Source of the DNA: Eubacterium sp. OM08-24
Lineage (GTDB): Bacteria; Bacillota; Clostridia; Oscillospirales; Acutalibacteraceae
NCBI RefSeq assembly: GCF_003438075.1
Contig: NZ_QSTA01000005.1
Location: 1 to 64,000, forward strand
Length of the DNA stretch: 64,000 nt
Direction: 5' to 3'
In this document: positions 17,908 to 26,122 of the stretch, piece after piece
How the letters are laid out: every line of letters begins with the position of its first letter
How positions within the stretch are numbered: the first letter of the stretch is position 1
The notes under the pieces: model-generated
What the model was told of the DNA's origin: nothing
Database searches by the model: none
Seen by the model: only the letters and a program-made list of their open reading frames with translations
Program-made: the position numbers and the translations under genes

Positions 17908-19278
17908 ATGATGGAAACAGTTAAGGTTGGAATAACCGAAACCATAAGAGTGCTGCTTGAAGAAAAAAAGTTCAACACTCTGAGAGATATTCTTGTAACC
18001 CTCAAGCCATATGATATTGCTACTATTTTTGAAGAGCTCCAGGACGAAAAAACTCCGCTGCTTTTCAGAATACTGCCAAAGGAACTTGCAGCCGAAACAT
18101 TTGTAGAAATGGATGACGAAACTCAAAAACTTCTTATTCACGGATTCAGCGATACAGAGCTTAAAGAAGTTGTTGACGAGCTTTTTATTGACGATGTGGT
18201 TGACCTTGTTGAGGAAATGCCCGCAAATGTTGTTAAGCGAATTTTAAAGCAGGCAGACAAGGATACAAGAAAAACTATTAACGAACTGCTTAAATACCCT
18301 GAGGACAGCGCAGGCTCGATTATGACAACGGAGTACATTGTGCTCCGTCCCGAAATGACAGCCGAGCAGTCGATTAAACGAATCAGACGAACAGGTGTAG
18401 ACAAGGAAACCATTTACATTTGTTATGTTACAGATGATAACTCTAAACTGATTGGCATTACAAGTGTTAAGGACTTGCTTTTATCTGACGATGATGTTAT
18501 TGTGTCAGAAATTATGGAGGAAAATGTAATTTGCGTAAATACCCTTGATGACCAGGAAAAGGTTGCGCAGATGTTCTCTAACTACAACTTCCTTGCGCTC
18601 CCTGTTGTAGATACCGAAAGCAGACTTGTCGGCATTGTAACCATTGATGACGCTATTGATGTATTGCAGGAAGAGGCAACCGAGGATATTGAAAAAATGG
18701 CTGCCGTAATGCCTTCCGACAAACCGTATATGAAAACAAGCGTTTTCGGAATTTACAAAAAGCGTATTCCATGGCTGCTTGTGCTTATGCTTTCAGCCAC
18801 ATTCACAAGTGCCATTATCTCAAGTTTTGAATCGGCGCTTGCAAGCGTAATTGTACTTTCGTCATTCATACCAATGATTACAGGTACAGGCGGTAACGCA
18901 GGTTCGCAGGCATCGGTATCTGTTATTCGTGCATTGTCACTTGGCGAAATCAAGTTTAACAACGCATTTAAAGTATTGTGGAAAGAATTTAGGGTATCTA
19001 TTCTTTGTGGTGCCACACTTGCCGCTGCAAACTTTATAAAGCTGATGATATTTGATTTAAACGGAAAAGAAAATGCCTTTTTCATAGGACTTGTAGTGTC
19101 GCTTACACTCATCGGTACTATTATAATGGCAAAACTCATAGGTTCATTTTTGCCTATGGTTGCGCACAAAATCGGTGCTGACCCTGCCGTAATGGCATCT
19201 CCGCTCATCACCACAATTTGTGATGCACTTTCGCTTTTAATCTACTTTGGAATTGCAACCGCAGTTCTGCATATTTAA
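17908..19278 (+). CDS. mgtE: Magnesium transporter MgtE
   Basis: Mg2+ channel/transporter of the cytoplasmic membrane gated by intracellular Mg2+. The 456 residues show the helical N domain (1-130, with many Asp/Glu), two CBS domains (about 135-255: SVKDLLLSDDDV and GIVTIDDAIDVL) and five membrane helices from about 285 on, with the conserved GTGGNAGSQASVSVIRAL and the terminal ICDALSLLIYF. GGAGG lies 4 nt before ATG 17908 and 7 nt before the adjacent ATG 17911, so the true start may be the second. Expression is probably controlled by the leader RNA. Confidence 0.95.
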   Translation: MMETVKVGITETIRVLLEEKKFNTLRDILVTLKPYDIATIFEELQDEKTPLLFRILPKELAAETFVEMDDETQKLLIHGFSDTELKEVVDELFIDDVVDLVEEMPANVVKRILKQADKDTRKTINELLKYPEDSAGSIMTTEYIVLRPEMTAEQSIKRIRRTGVDKETIYICYVTDDNSKLIGITSVKDLLLSDDDVIVSEIMEENVICVNTLDDQEKVAQMFSNYNFLALPVVDTESRLVGIVTIDDAIDVLQEEATEDIEKMAAVMPSDKPYMKTSVFGIYKKRIPWLLVLMLSATFTSAIISSFESALASVIVLSSFIPMITGTGGNAGSQASVSVIRALSLGEIKFNNAFKVLWKEFRVSILCGATLAAANFIKLMIFDLNGKENAFFIGLVVSLTLIGTIIMAKLIGSFLPMVAHKIGADPAVMASPLITTICDALSLLIYFGIATAVLHI

Positions 19279-19292
19279 AGATTTATAAAAAC

Positions 19293-19325
19293 AGGTCATA
19301 TCTGCTGTATTTGCAGATATGACCT
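19293..19325. terminator. Bidirectional terminator between mgtE and the XRE gene
   Basis: 13-bp perfect stem AGGTCATATCTGC/GCAGATATGACCT with a 7-nt loop, between convergent genes. It abuts the XRE stop codon at 19326. Confidence 0.85.
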
Positions 19326-19661
19326 TTAGTTTTGGTTAGAGTTTAGTAATCCTATAATTATTCCGATTGCTATATTCTGTTGCTTTTGCGACAGCTCCCT
19401 ATAACCGCTCAGCAAGTCGCACTCGTCCTCGGTTAAGGACATTTGCACCGTTTTGTCTATTGGCTGTCTGACATTTGTATAGCCGATTATATAATCAACC
19501 GAGGTATTAAAAATATCTGCCATTTGCATAAGAGTTGCAATGCTCGGCTCGCTTTTTCCGTTTTCGTAAGCGCTAATCATTTTTTGAGAAACATTAAGCT
19601 TTAGCGAAAGAGAAATCTGGCTCAATCCCTTTTCTTTTCTCAGCATAGCAATCCTATTCAT
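19326..19661 (-). CDS. XRE-family transcriptional regulator
   Basis: A 111-residue regulator with an N-terminal HTH_3 domain (1-62: MNRIAMLRKEKGLSQISLSL, KMISAYENGKSEPSIATLMQ) and a short C-terminal region (SLTEDECDLLSGYRELSQKQ) typical of small Clostridial repressors. AAGGGGAAG precedes the start. It is divergently transcribed from the dockerin protein gene; the 113-bp intergenic region holds overlapping promoters and two ATACTT/AAGTAT palindromes, so it probably represses itself and/or that gene. Confidence 0.88.
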   Translation of the reverse strand: MNRIAMLRKEKGLSQISLSLKLNVSQKMISAYENGKSEPSIATLMQMADIFNTSVDYIIGYTNVRQPIDKTVQMSLTEDECDLLSGYRELSQKQQNIAIGIIIGLLNSNQN

Positions 19662-19677
19662 AAATCTTCCCCTTAAA

Positions 19678-19758
19678 TTATACTTTTTAAGTATAATATT
19701 ATTACATAATTGTTGACAAATTATACCTTTATGTTATAATAATACTTGTAAAAAGTAT
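19678..19758. promoter_or_regulatory. Divergent promoter with two similar palindromes
   Basis: Palindrome 1 (19678-19696) is TTATACTT-TTT-AAGTATAA. Palindrome 2 (19742-19758) is ATACTT-GTAAA-AAGTAT. Between them lies a plus-strand promoter TTGACA (19713-19718), 16 bp, TATAAT (19735-19740) for the dockerin gene. The minus-strand TTGTCA at 19715-19720 overlaps it and could be the -35 of the XRE gene. Palindrome 1 covers the expected XRE core promoter; palindrome 2 lies just downstream of the dockerin-gene -10. Confidence 0.65.
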
Positions 19759-19774
19759 ATAAGGAGGAACTTTT

Positions 19775-21976
19775 ATGACTAAACACATTAAAAATCTATG
19801 TTTAATTTTTTTATCGCTACTTATTGTAGCAAGCAGTACATTTTTTTCATTAAATGTTTATGCTGCACAAATAGCAGATGAACCAGTAAGCACACAAAGT
19901 AGATCTTGGAATTTTACAGGCTATTCTTTGTCAGGAACAGCAAGTGTTGATATGGCAAATATAGCACAAGCACAAAATAATAAAACTCAAGGTCAGTTAG
20001 GTTATACAGAGGCTTGGTGTGCAAATTTTGTAAGTGATTGTGCAAAAATTGCCGGGCAAGAAAAGGCAATTCCATTTAATGGATTAGTTTCGAGTTTATA
20101 TTCAGCTGTTTTAAATGCCGGAGGTTACACTGTATCGTATGCAGAACAAGGCGACTTAGTCTTTTATAAAAATCCAAATACCGGTGGACTAATGCATGTT
20201 GGAATAATGCTAAATAATACTACTGCAATAAGCGGAAATTATTGGCTGTATAACTACTCTCAAGTTTGCACTCATAAATACACATCATATTACGATGAAT
20301 ATGGAACAAAATGTCAAGCTATTTTTGTAAGACCTAATTATCAATCAAACACTCCTGCCGTCAACGGAACTTGGTTAACAGTAAACGGTTCAACTTTTAT
20401 TGCCGGATCAACTGTAACATTTAATCTTGGAGCAAACAATGCAAACGGTTATACAATTGGTATTGACAAAGACGGCACACGAATAATTACTCAAGGTGTT
20501 GGTACAAATCCGAGTTTTGTTTTAAATGAGCCGGGCAATTACAGCGCATATGTTACAGCCGGAAATTCTGTAAGCTATCAAGATTCTGCAAGAGTTTATT
20601 TTAGAGTATTCAGACCTGAAAATTTAGGCACAGATTTTTACGCACTTATTTTAAATAAAAATGCTTGGAAACCAATCGGCTCAACAGATGACAATAATGT
20701 AACACTTCAATCCGAACAGGGAATATCCAATCAATTATGGAAATTTGAAAGACAAAGCGATTCAACCTATGAAATAAAAAACACAAAAACAGGTTATAAT
20801 CTTGATGTGTACTGTTGCCTTTCTGCTAACGGAACAAACATACAAGTATGCGGTGATAATAACAGTACTGCTCAACATTGGTATATTTCATCTGAAAACG
20901 GCGGATATGTTTTTATTCCAAAATGTACAATAAACAGTGTTATGGATTTAACCGGCGGAAGCACTACGGACGGTAGTAATATTCAGTTATACGAATACAA
21001 TGGAACAGCCGCACAAATTTTTGCAATTTACGGGCAAGATGATGTTCAACTAAAAAGTGCAGTTCTTTCGGTAATACCGGGAAACAGTAAAACTAATACC
21101 ACTTTTAATTGGACTAAAACATATGGTGAAAGTTATTATTCTTTAAAAATATGGAACGGCAAAGAACTTGTCGGAGAACCATATTATATTGATTCAAATA
21201 TACCTCAAAATACATTAGCCAAAGAAATACAATTACAACCGGGTTATTATGAGGCATATGTTGATGCTGTAAATTATTTTAATTGTAAAAAATCTAACAC
21301 TGTATCTTTCACCGTTAAACCAACAGTTAAAACCTATATTGATAAAACAAAAACTTCCATTACTCTCGAATGGGAACAAGTATTAAATGCAAAATTATAC
21401 AAAGTAAATATATATAACAAAGATACTGACGAATTGGTATTATCAAAAGAAAATATAGAAACTGCCGACTGTTCATTTGCTTTGCCAAACGGTTCATATT
21501 ACATTGTAGTATCATCGGACAACGGCATATTATCCGATAAATTAGATATGAGCGTCAATATGAATTATGCAAAAGCAACAGTAGGAGATATTAATTATGA
21601 CGGTTACATCACCATGGAAGATGTCGAACTATTAATGTACAATATTACTAGAGGTAATAAAATGAATAAACAAATTGCTGATGTAAATAATGACGGTAAA
21701 ATTAATACATTAGACGCTCATTATCTTCTTGCATGCATAGGAGGAAAGATTGATGATTCAAATATCGGAAGAGAAATATTGCTAAATACTCTTTTAGGCG
21801 ATGTAAATTCAGACAGTGTAATCAATGTTAATGATGTAACGGAATTACAAATGTATATTTCTCAATCTAAAGATTTTTCCGATGAGCAAAAAATGCTTGC
21901 CGACTACAATCAGGACGGTGTAATTGATATAAACGATGCAACCGACATTCAGCGACTTATTGCAAATATGAACTAA
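19775..21976 (+). CDS. Secreted CHAP-domain protein with ricin-type lectin module and two dockerin modules
   Basis: A 733-residue exported protein. Signal peptide 1-30 (cut after VYA). CHAP/NlpC-type amidase region about 70-185, with Cys82 in WCANFVSDC and His141 in LMHVGI as the likely catalytic pair. Ricin-B-like module about 285-425 (NQLWKFE and AQHWYI are QxW-like repeats). Fibronectin-like segments about 430-600. Two dockerin units follow at about 602-655 and 674-733, each with two calcium-loop repeats (DINYDGYITMEDV, DVNNDGKINTLDA; DVNSDSVINVNDV, DYNQDGVIDINDA). Dockerins bind cohesins, so this is a likely cell-wall-active enzyme docked onto a cohesin scaffold. The gene is visibly AT-richer than its neighbours (about one-third GC in a sampled line), suggesting acquisition. 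Confidence 0.88.
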   Translation: MTKHIKNLCLIFLSLLIVASSTFFSLNVYAAQIADEPVSTQSRSWNFTGYSLSGTASVDMANIAQAQNNKTQGQLGYTEAWCANFVSDCAKIAGQEKAIPFNGLVSSLYSAVLNAGGYTVSYAEQGDLVFYKNPNTGGLMHVGIMLNNTTAISGNYWLYNYSQVCTHKYTSYYDEYGTKCQAIFVRPNYQSNTPAVNGTWLTVNGSTFIAGSTVTFNLGANNANGYTIGIDKDGTRIITQGVGTNPSFVLNEPGNYSAYVTAGNSVSYQDSARVYFRVFRPENLGTDFYALILNKNAWKPIGSTDDNNVTLQSEQGISNQLWKFERQSDSTYEIKNTKTGYNLDVYCCLSANGTNIQVCGDNNSTAQHWYISSENGGYVFIPKCTINSVMDLTGGSTTDGSNIQLYEYNGTAAQIFAIYGQDDVQLKSAVLSVIPGNSKTNTTFNWTKTYGESYYSLKIWNGKELVGEPYYIDSNIPQNTLAKEIQLQPGYYEAYVDAVNYFNCKKSNTVSFTVKPTVKTYIDKTKTSITLEWEQVLNAKLYKVNIYNKDTDELVLSKENIETADCSFALPNGSYYIVVSSDNGILSDKLDMSVNMNYAKATVGDINYDGYITMEDVELLMYNITRGNKMNKQIADVNNDGKINTLDAHYLLACIGGKIDDSNIGREILLNTLLGDVNSDSVINVNDVTELQMYISQSKDFSDEQKMLADYNQDGVIDINDATDIQRLIANMN

Positions 21977-21984
21977 CCCAAAGC

Positions 21985-22018
21985 AAAAGCCTTGCAGATT
22001 TTGAACTGCAAGGCTTTT
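21985..22018. terminator. Bidirectional terminator
   Basis: AAAAGCCTTGCAG/CTGCAAGGCTTTT 13-bp stem with 8-nt loop followed by T-rich DNA, between the convergent dockerin and DUF1275 genes. Confidence 0.9.
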
Positions 22019-22043
22019 TGTATTCTTTATAAATTATTATTTA

Positions 22044-22757
22044 TCAAATATTAACTTGTTCCTCGGCGAGCGGCTCTAAGGCTTCCGACTTTTTGCCGAA
22101 TGAAAATACTTTTACCTCTTTATACCACATACAGCAAACCGTTGATACGGTGAGCGGCAAAAATCCCCACCATATGCTTTCTCTTGCCCAGAAAATCTCG
22201 GTTACGCTGGCAAGTGCAACTCCGATGTGGAAAAACAGCAAGGTCATTCCGAAAAACTGCGCCTTGTGTTTCATTTTTATGTCGCCGTCTATGAGATAAG
22301 ATGTAAGCGAGGTTACGGTTTGCCTTATATTATTGGTTGAAAAAATTGTTGAACTGCCATAGCCTGCGTCACCTGCATAGGCGTTCCATTGAATAGGAGC
22401 GGCAAAAAACAGCGGCAACATTGCAAGGTACGAATTTTCTACAAAATTAAGCACGCTTACAAGTATAAAAGCAGCCGAGGTTAAGCAAAGGCTTATTATT
22501 CTTGTGTCGAGCTTTACAAACTTATGGAGCAACACATAGGTCACATTGCCGCAGGCATACACAAAAGCGGCAAGCAGCATATAAACAAGCAGAGAATGTT
22601 CGGGCTCAAATAAGTTATGCACAATGTGTATCATATTTGAGGTTTGCGATGATGCCAGCAAATCACAATGATTTATGATTGCATACGCTCCCATAAAGCC
22701 GCCGATTGAGCTTACGCAAAAATGCAGCCATGCTTCTTTTTTAATGCTTTTCTCCAC
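22044..22757 (-). CDS. DUF1275 (YoaK-like) membrane protein
   Basis: A 237-residue integral membrane protein. Six hydrophobic segments with the early GGFMGAYAIINHCDLLASSQTSNMI region match the DUF1275 pattern (G-F-D-A-Y.. then S-x-x-T-G-N). Function is unknown; some relatives are suspected transporters. The final 25 residues are polar. Start ATG 22757 has no strong Shine-Dalgarno sequence. Convergent with the dockerin gene and divergently oriented from none; stands alone. Confidence 0.8.
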   Translation of the reverse strand: MEKSIKKEAWLHFCVSSIGGFMGAYAIINHCDLLASSQTSNMIHIVHNLFEPEHSLLVYMLLAAFVYACGNVTYVLLHKFVKLDTRIISLCLTSAAFILVSVLNFVENSYLAMLPLFFAAPIQWNAYAGDAGYGSSTIFSTNNIRQTVTSLTSYLIDGDIKMKHKAQFFGMTLLFFHIGVALASVTEIFWARESIWWGFLPLTVSTVCCMWYKEVKVFSFGKKSEALEPLAEEQVNI

Positions 22758-22848
22758 GAATATCGCCCTTTTATAAATTTATCGGTCATAATTATACCAC
22801 AATTACCGCCAAAATTCAATTATAAAAGCGCTGATAAGAAAGGGGTTT

Positions 22849-23457
22849 TCAGCTGTCTTTTTGTGTATCGTCAATTAATCTGCCTTTGTCAACATTTGGC
22901 TTTATAAAATTATCAAAAGAATACTCCGCAAGTATTTGCGAGCCTTTTGGGGTATTCTTTTGCCTGCCGAGCACCTGACTTAATTTTATTTTTCGCTCCG
23001 CCCACATTTTGCCGTCTGTTGCGTCATTGAGCATTACAGGCTGAACATTGTCCATTGTGTGGGCAAATTTTGCCTCGGGTGTTTCGGCATTTTCAAATTC
23101 TATCCAAAGTCCTTTCAGCTTTTCGTACTGGTCATCGGGCAAAAGTCCGAAAATTCTTTCAGCCGCTTTCAACTCCCTTTCGTGCTGAGTTTTCTTGCCC
23201 TCTTCGTCATAGCAGTAGGTGTCGCCTGCGTCAATTTCTACAATATCATGCAGTAAAAGCATTGTTACGGTTTTTAAAACATCTATTTTCTCGTTTGAAT
23301 ACTCGCTCAAAAGCACTGTCATAAGCGCCATATGCCAAGCGTGTTCCGCATCATTTTCCTTGCGCTCTCCGCCTGTAAGCAAGGTTTGCCTTTGTATAAA
23401 CTTTTCCTTGTCGATCTCTTTTATAAAGTCAAATTGCTTTTTCAGTCTTTCGTCCAT
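22849..23457 (-). CDS. HD-domain hydrolase (YfbR/HDDC2-like nucleotidase)
   Basis: A 202-residue HD phosphohydrolase. Metal-binding residues are visible as NDAEHAWHMALM (first His) and LLLHDIVEIDAGDT (HD pair), and MDNVQP in the second half supplies the final Asp. This arrangement matches HD_3 proteins related to YfbR 5'-deoxynucleotidase, so dephosphorylation of nucleotides is likely. It ends 8 nt after the start side of the downstream-transcribed dehydrogenase unit: the dehydrogenase gene stop is at 23465, so both are probably one transcript. Confidence 0.85.
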   Translation of the reverse strand: MDERLKKQFDFIKEIDKEKFIQRQTLLTGGERKENDAEHAWHMALMTVLLSEYSNEKIDVLKTVTMLLLHDIVEIDAGDTYCYDEEGKKTQHERELKAAERIFGLLPDDQYEKLKGLWIEFENAETPEAKFAHTMDNVQPVMLNDATDGKMWAERKIKLSQVLGRQKNTPKGSQILAEYSFDNFIKPNVDKGRLIDDTQKDS

Positions 23458-23464
23458 AGTTACC

Positions 23465-24412
23465 TCAGCTCACAACATTCTGCGGTTTGCCGTTTATAAA
23501 TGAGCGCATATTGTCGGCAACAATGCCCATCAGTCTTTCTCTGGTTTCAACAGGCGCCCACGCAATGTGCGGAGTTATAATGCAGTTTTTCGCCTGCATT
23601 AATATACAGTCCTCCTCCATTGGCTCAACAACTAAGGTATCAACTGCCGCACCGCCGATTTCATCATTCTGCAAGGCGTTGTAAAGGTCATTTTCCACCA
23701 TTACACCGCCCCTTGCGGTATTTACAAACAAGGCATTACTTTTCATTTTTCTAAACTGTTCTTTGCCAAACATTTTATCGGAGTCACTGTTAAGCGGACA
23801 GTGAACAGTTACAATGTCACTTTTCTCAAGCAATTCATCAAAGCTCACAAACTCCACTCCGTCAGCCTGCTTTTTAGAGCGATTGTACGCAATCACATTC
23901 ATTTCAAAAGCCTGCGCAATTTTTGCAACGGCGCTTCCGATACTGCCAAAGCCTACTATTCCAATCGTTTTGCCTGCAAGCTCATTGAGCGGATACACAA
24001 ACGGCGAAAAAGTTTTGCTCCTTTTCCACTTTCCGTCAGCAACAAATTTTGCATACTCTCTCACCTTGCTGTAATGCTCCAAAATAAGCGCAAAAGTATG
24101 CTGAGCAACGGCATTTGTGGAATATGAGCCTGCGTTGCAAACCGTAATTCCGTTTTTTCTGCAATACTCAATATCAATATTGTTATAGCCTGTGGCAAAA
24201 AGTCCTATATATTTTAAATTCTTTGCAAGTCTTAGTGAACCCTCGTCAAGTCGGGTTTTATTGCAGATAACCATATCTGCGTCTGCGATTTTTTCCGCAA
24301 CTTCGTCATATTTTAACAGTCCGTACTGCACAACCTCGCCGAACTGGAAAAGTCTGTCGGCAGGTACAAGATCATCGACAACGGTCTGTGCGTCGGTCAA
24401 AACAATTTTCAT
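23465..24412 (-). CDS. D-2-hydroxyacid dehydrogenase (glycerate/hydroxypyruvate type)
   Basis: NAD(P)-dependent oxidoreductase of the D-isomer 2-hydroxyacid family. Rossmann motif GIVGFGSIGSAVAKIA at about 147-162, catalytic Arg in NTARGGVM (about 230), Glu in VVEPMEED and His in ITPHIAWAP (about 283). The start is ATG 24412 with GGAGGTAATAGT; the frame is open 48 codons further up through AT-rich non-coding DNA, which I reject. 315 residues is the usual length. The sequence resembles glycerate dehydrogenase/hydroxypyruvate reductase more than lactate dehydrogenase, with moderate certainty. Divergent from the HAD gene at 24519. Confidence 0.9.
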   Translation of the reverse strand: MKIVLTDAQTVVDDLVPADRLFQFGEVVQYGLLKYDEVAEKIADADMVICNKTRLDEGSLRLAKNLKYIGLFATGYNNIDIEYCRKNGITVCNAGSYSTNAVAQHTFALILEHYSKVREYAKFVADGKWKRSKTFSPFVYPLNELAGKTIGIVGFGSIGSAVAKIAQAFEMNVIAYNRSKKQADGVEFVSFDELLEKSDIVTVHCPLNSDSDKMFGKEQFRKMKSNALFVNTARGGVMVENDLYNALQNDEIGGAAVDTLVVEPMEEDCILMQAKNCIITPHIAWAPVETRERLMGIVADNMRSFINGKPQNVVS

Positions 24413-24518
24413 ACTATTACCTCCAATTAAGCCTATAAATCTAATTTTATTATACACAATTTTTTTAATCTTGCAATCGTTTGTCAAAAAATGTATAATT
24501 ATAGTGTTTGGAGGAATT

Positions 24519-25238
24519 ATGATGTATAAAAATATTTTATTTGATGTTGACGGCACACTTTTGCCGATGGATGTTCACGAATTTGTTAAATATTATTTCG
24601 GCTCGCTCTGCGAAAAAATGATACCCGTACTTAAAATTGAGCCAAAGGCTCTTACCGATTCTATAATGGCAGGACTTGGCGCAATGTCAAAAAATGATGG
24701 TTCTGCGCTTAACAGAGATGTGTTTTGGAAAGCCGCCGCAAAAGTCAGCGGCGTTGACCTTATTAAATACGAAGATATGTTTACCGATTATTATAATAAT
24801 GAATTTGTCGCCGCAAAGACCGCAACCTTCGTTAATCCTTATGCAAAAAAATGTGTTGATTTTGCAAAAGAAAACGGATACAAAGTAATTGCCGCAACAA
24901 ATCCGATTTTTCCTAAGTCGGCTACATATAAAAGACTTGAATGGGCAGGACTTAATCCCGATGATTTTGAGTATATTACCGTTTATGACAACTCGTCAAG
25001 CTGTAAACCCAATCTTCTGTATTTTAAAGATTTATGCGAAAAATGCTGCATTTCTCCAAAAGAAAGCCTTATGGTGGGCAATGATGTTGATGAGGATTTA
25101 TGCTCAGCCGAGCTTGGCTTTGACACATTCCTTATTACAGACTGCGTTATTAACCGCAACAACAAAGATTATTCGGCTTACAAAAACGGAAGTTTTGAAG
25201 ATTTTTTTAATTACCTTACTTCACTTGCTAAGAAATAA
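24519..25238 (+). CDS. HAD-family hydrolase
   Basis: A 239-residue HAD superfamily phosphatase. Motif I FDVDGTLLPMD at 8-18, motif II AATNPIF near 120, motif III/IV with SCKPN and MVGNDVDEDLCS. The cap region is helical. Substrate unknown. GGAGG lies 4 nt before ATG 24519 and 7 nt before the adjacent ATG 24522; the upstream open frame runs antisense through the dehydrogenase and is ignored. Followed by a terminator. Confidence 0.87.
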   Translation: MMYKNILFDVDGTLLPMDVHEFVKYYFGSLCEKMIPVLKIEPKALTDSIMAGLGAMSKNDGSALNRDVFWKAAAKVSGVDLIKYEDMFTDYYNNEFVAAKTATFVNPYAKKCVDFAKENGYKVIAATNPIFPKSATYKRLEWAGLNPDDFEYITVYDNSSSCKPNLLYFKDLCEKCCISPKESLMVGNDVDEDLCSAELGFDTFLITDCVINRNNKDYSAYKNGSFEDFFNYLTSLAKK

Positions 25239-25270
25239 TTTTTTCTGCAACACAATAAAACAAAATTTTT

Positions 25271-25302
25271 ACTCCATAGCTATTATTATATAGTTATGGA
25301 GT
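25271..25302 (+). terminator. Terminator after the HAD gene
   Basis: ACTCCATAGCTAT/ATAGTTATGGAGT stem with one G-T pair followed by TTTTTATTT; it separates the HAD gene from the spoIIA operon. Confidence 0.85.
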
Positions 25303-25365
25303 TTTTATTTGCCTTTAATCGGGCAAAAATAGCGAGCTGAATTTTCAGCAAAAAGGATGTTTAAA

Positions 25366-25668
25366 ATGCTCAAAACAAAATTTGAAAACAATGTGCTGAC
25401 TGCGTTCATTGAGGGCGAGCTTGACCATGACTCAGCCGCAAGAATACGCACAAAGCTTGACGGAATCTGCGAATCTATCAAGCCAAAGCTGCTTTGCCTT
25501 GATTTTTCGGGAGTATCATTTATGGACAGCTCCGGAATCGGATTGGTGCTCGGCAGATACCGCCAAATGAAATTACTCGGAGGCGCTGTGCGTGTAGTCA
25601 ATATACCTGAAAATATGTATAGGCTCTTTGCACTTTCGGGACTTGAAGGATTGGGGGTGCTGAGATGA
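25366..25668 (+). CDS. spoIIAA: Anti-sigma factor antagonist SpoIIAA
   Basis: STAS-domain protein that, when unphosphorylated, frees sigma-F by binding SpoIIAB. The 100-residue protein has the phosphorylatable serine in MDSSGIGLVLGRY (about residue 55). ATG 25366 is chosen: AAAGGA lies 8 nt upstream, whereas the earlier in-frame ATG (25357) overlaps that site. Overlaps spoIIAB by 4 nt. Its phosphatase, SpoIIE, is encoded at the right edge of the window. Confidence 0.94.
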   Translation: MLKTKFENNVLTAFIEGELDHDSAARIRTKLDGICESIKPKLLCLDFSGVSFMDSSGIGLVLGRYRQMKLLGGAVRVVNIPENMYRLFALSGLEGLGVLR

Positions 25669-26117
25669 ATTTAATTAACGAAATGAGCCTTAGCTTTCCG
25701 TCAAAGAGCAGTAACGAGGCTTTTGCCCGAAGTGCGGTATCAGCCTTTATTATCGGTCTTGATCCAACCGTTGCCGAGCTTTCAGACATAAAAACCGCCG
25801 TTTCAGAGGCTGTTACAAACTGCATTGTGCATGGCTACCGCCGAGAAAGCGGAACAGTTTACATAAGCGGAAAAATTTACGAAAACAACAAGGTTGTCAT
25901 AAAAATTCGTGACAAGGGCTGTGGCATTGCGGATATTGAAAAGGCAATGGAACCGCTCTTTACCACCGCTCCCGAAGAAGACAGAGCAGGTCTTGGCTTT
26001 GCGGTTATGCAGAGTTTTTGCGACAAGGTAAAGGTAAAATCCGCAGTCGGCAAAGGCACTACTGTTACGCTTGAAAAGGTAATTTCATCGGACAGATTTC
26101 TTGCACGAGGTCGGTAA
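25665..26117 (+). CDS. spoIIAB: Anti-sigma F factor / serine kinase SpoIIAB
   Basis: GHKL-fold kinase that binds sigma-F in the pre-divisional cell and phosphorylates SpoIIAA. The N box is SEAVTNCIVHGY (about 45-56), G1 is IRDKGCGIADIEKAM and G2 lies in RAGLGFAVM near 110. Length of 150 residues is normal. Start codon ATG overlaps the spoIIAA stop by 4 nt (ATGA), so the pair is translationally coupled; sigF follows 5 nt after its stop. Confidence 0.95.
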   Translation: MNLINEMSLSFPSKSSNEAFARSAVSAFIIGLDPTVAELSDIKTAVSEAVTNCIVHGYRRESGTVYISGKIYENNKVVIKIRDKGCGIADIEKAMEPLFTTAPEEDRAGLGFAVMQSFCDKVKVKSAVGKGTTVTLEKVISSDRFLARGR

Positions 26118-26122
26118 GCGGT

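Noticed and set aside
24192..24518. N-terminal extension of the HAD protein at 24519
   Set aside because: It runs antisense through the dehydrogenase gene; the GGAGG site and FDVDGT motif place the start at 24519 or 24522.
25303..25360. Sigma-H promoter for spoIIA
   Set aside because: A GAATTT resembling a sigma-H -10 is present, but no convincing -35 element could be matched, so it is not listed.
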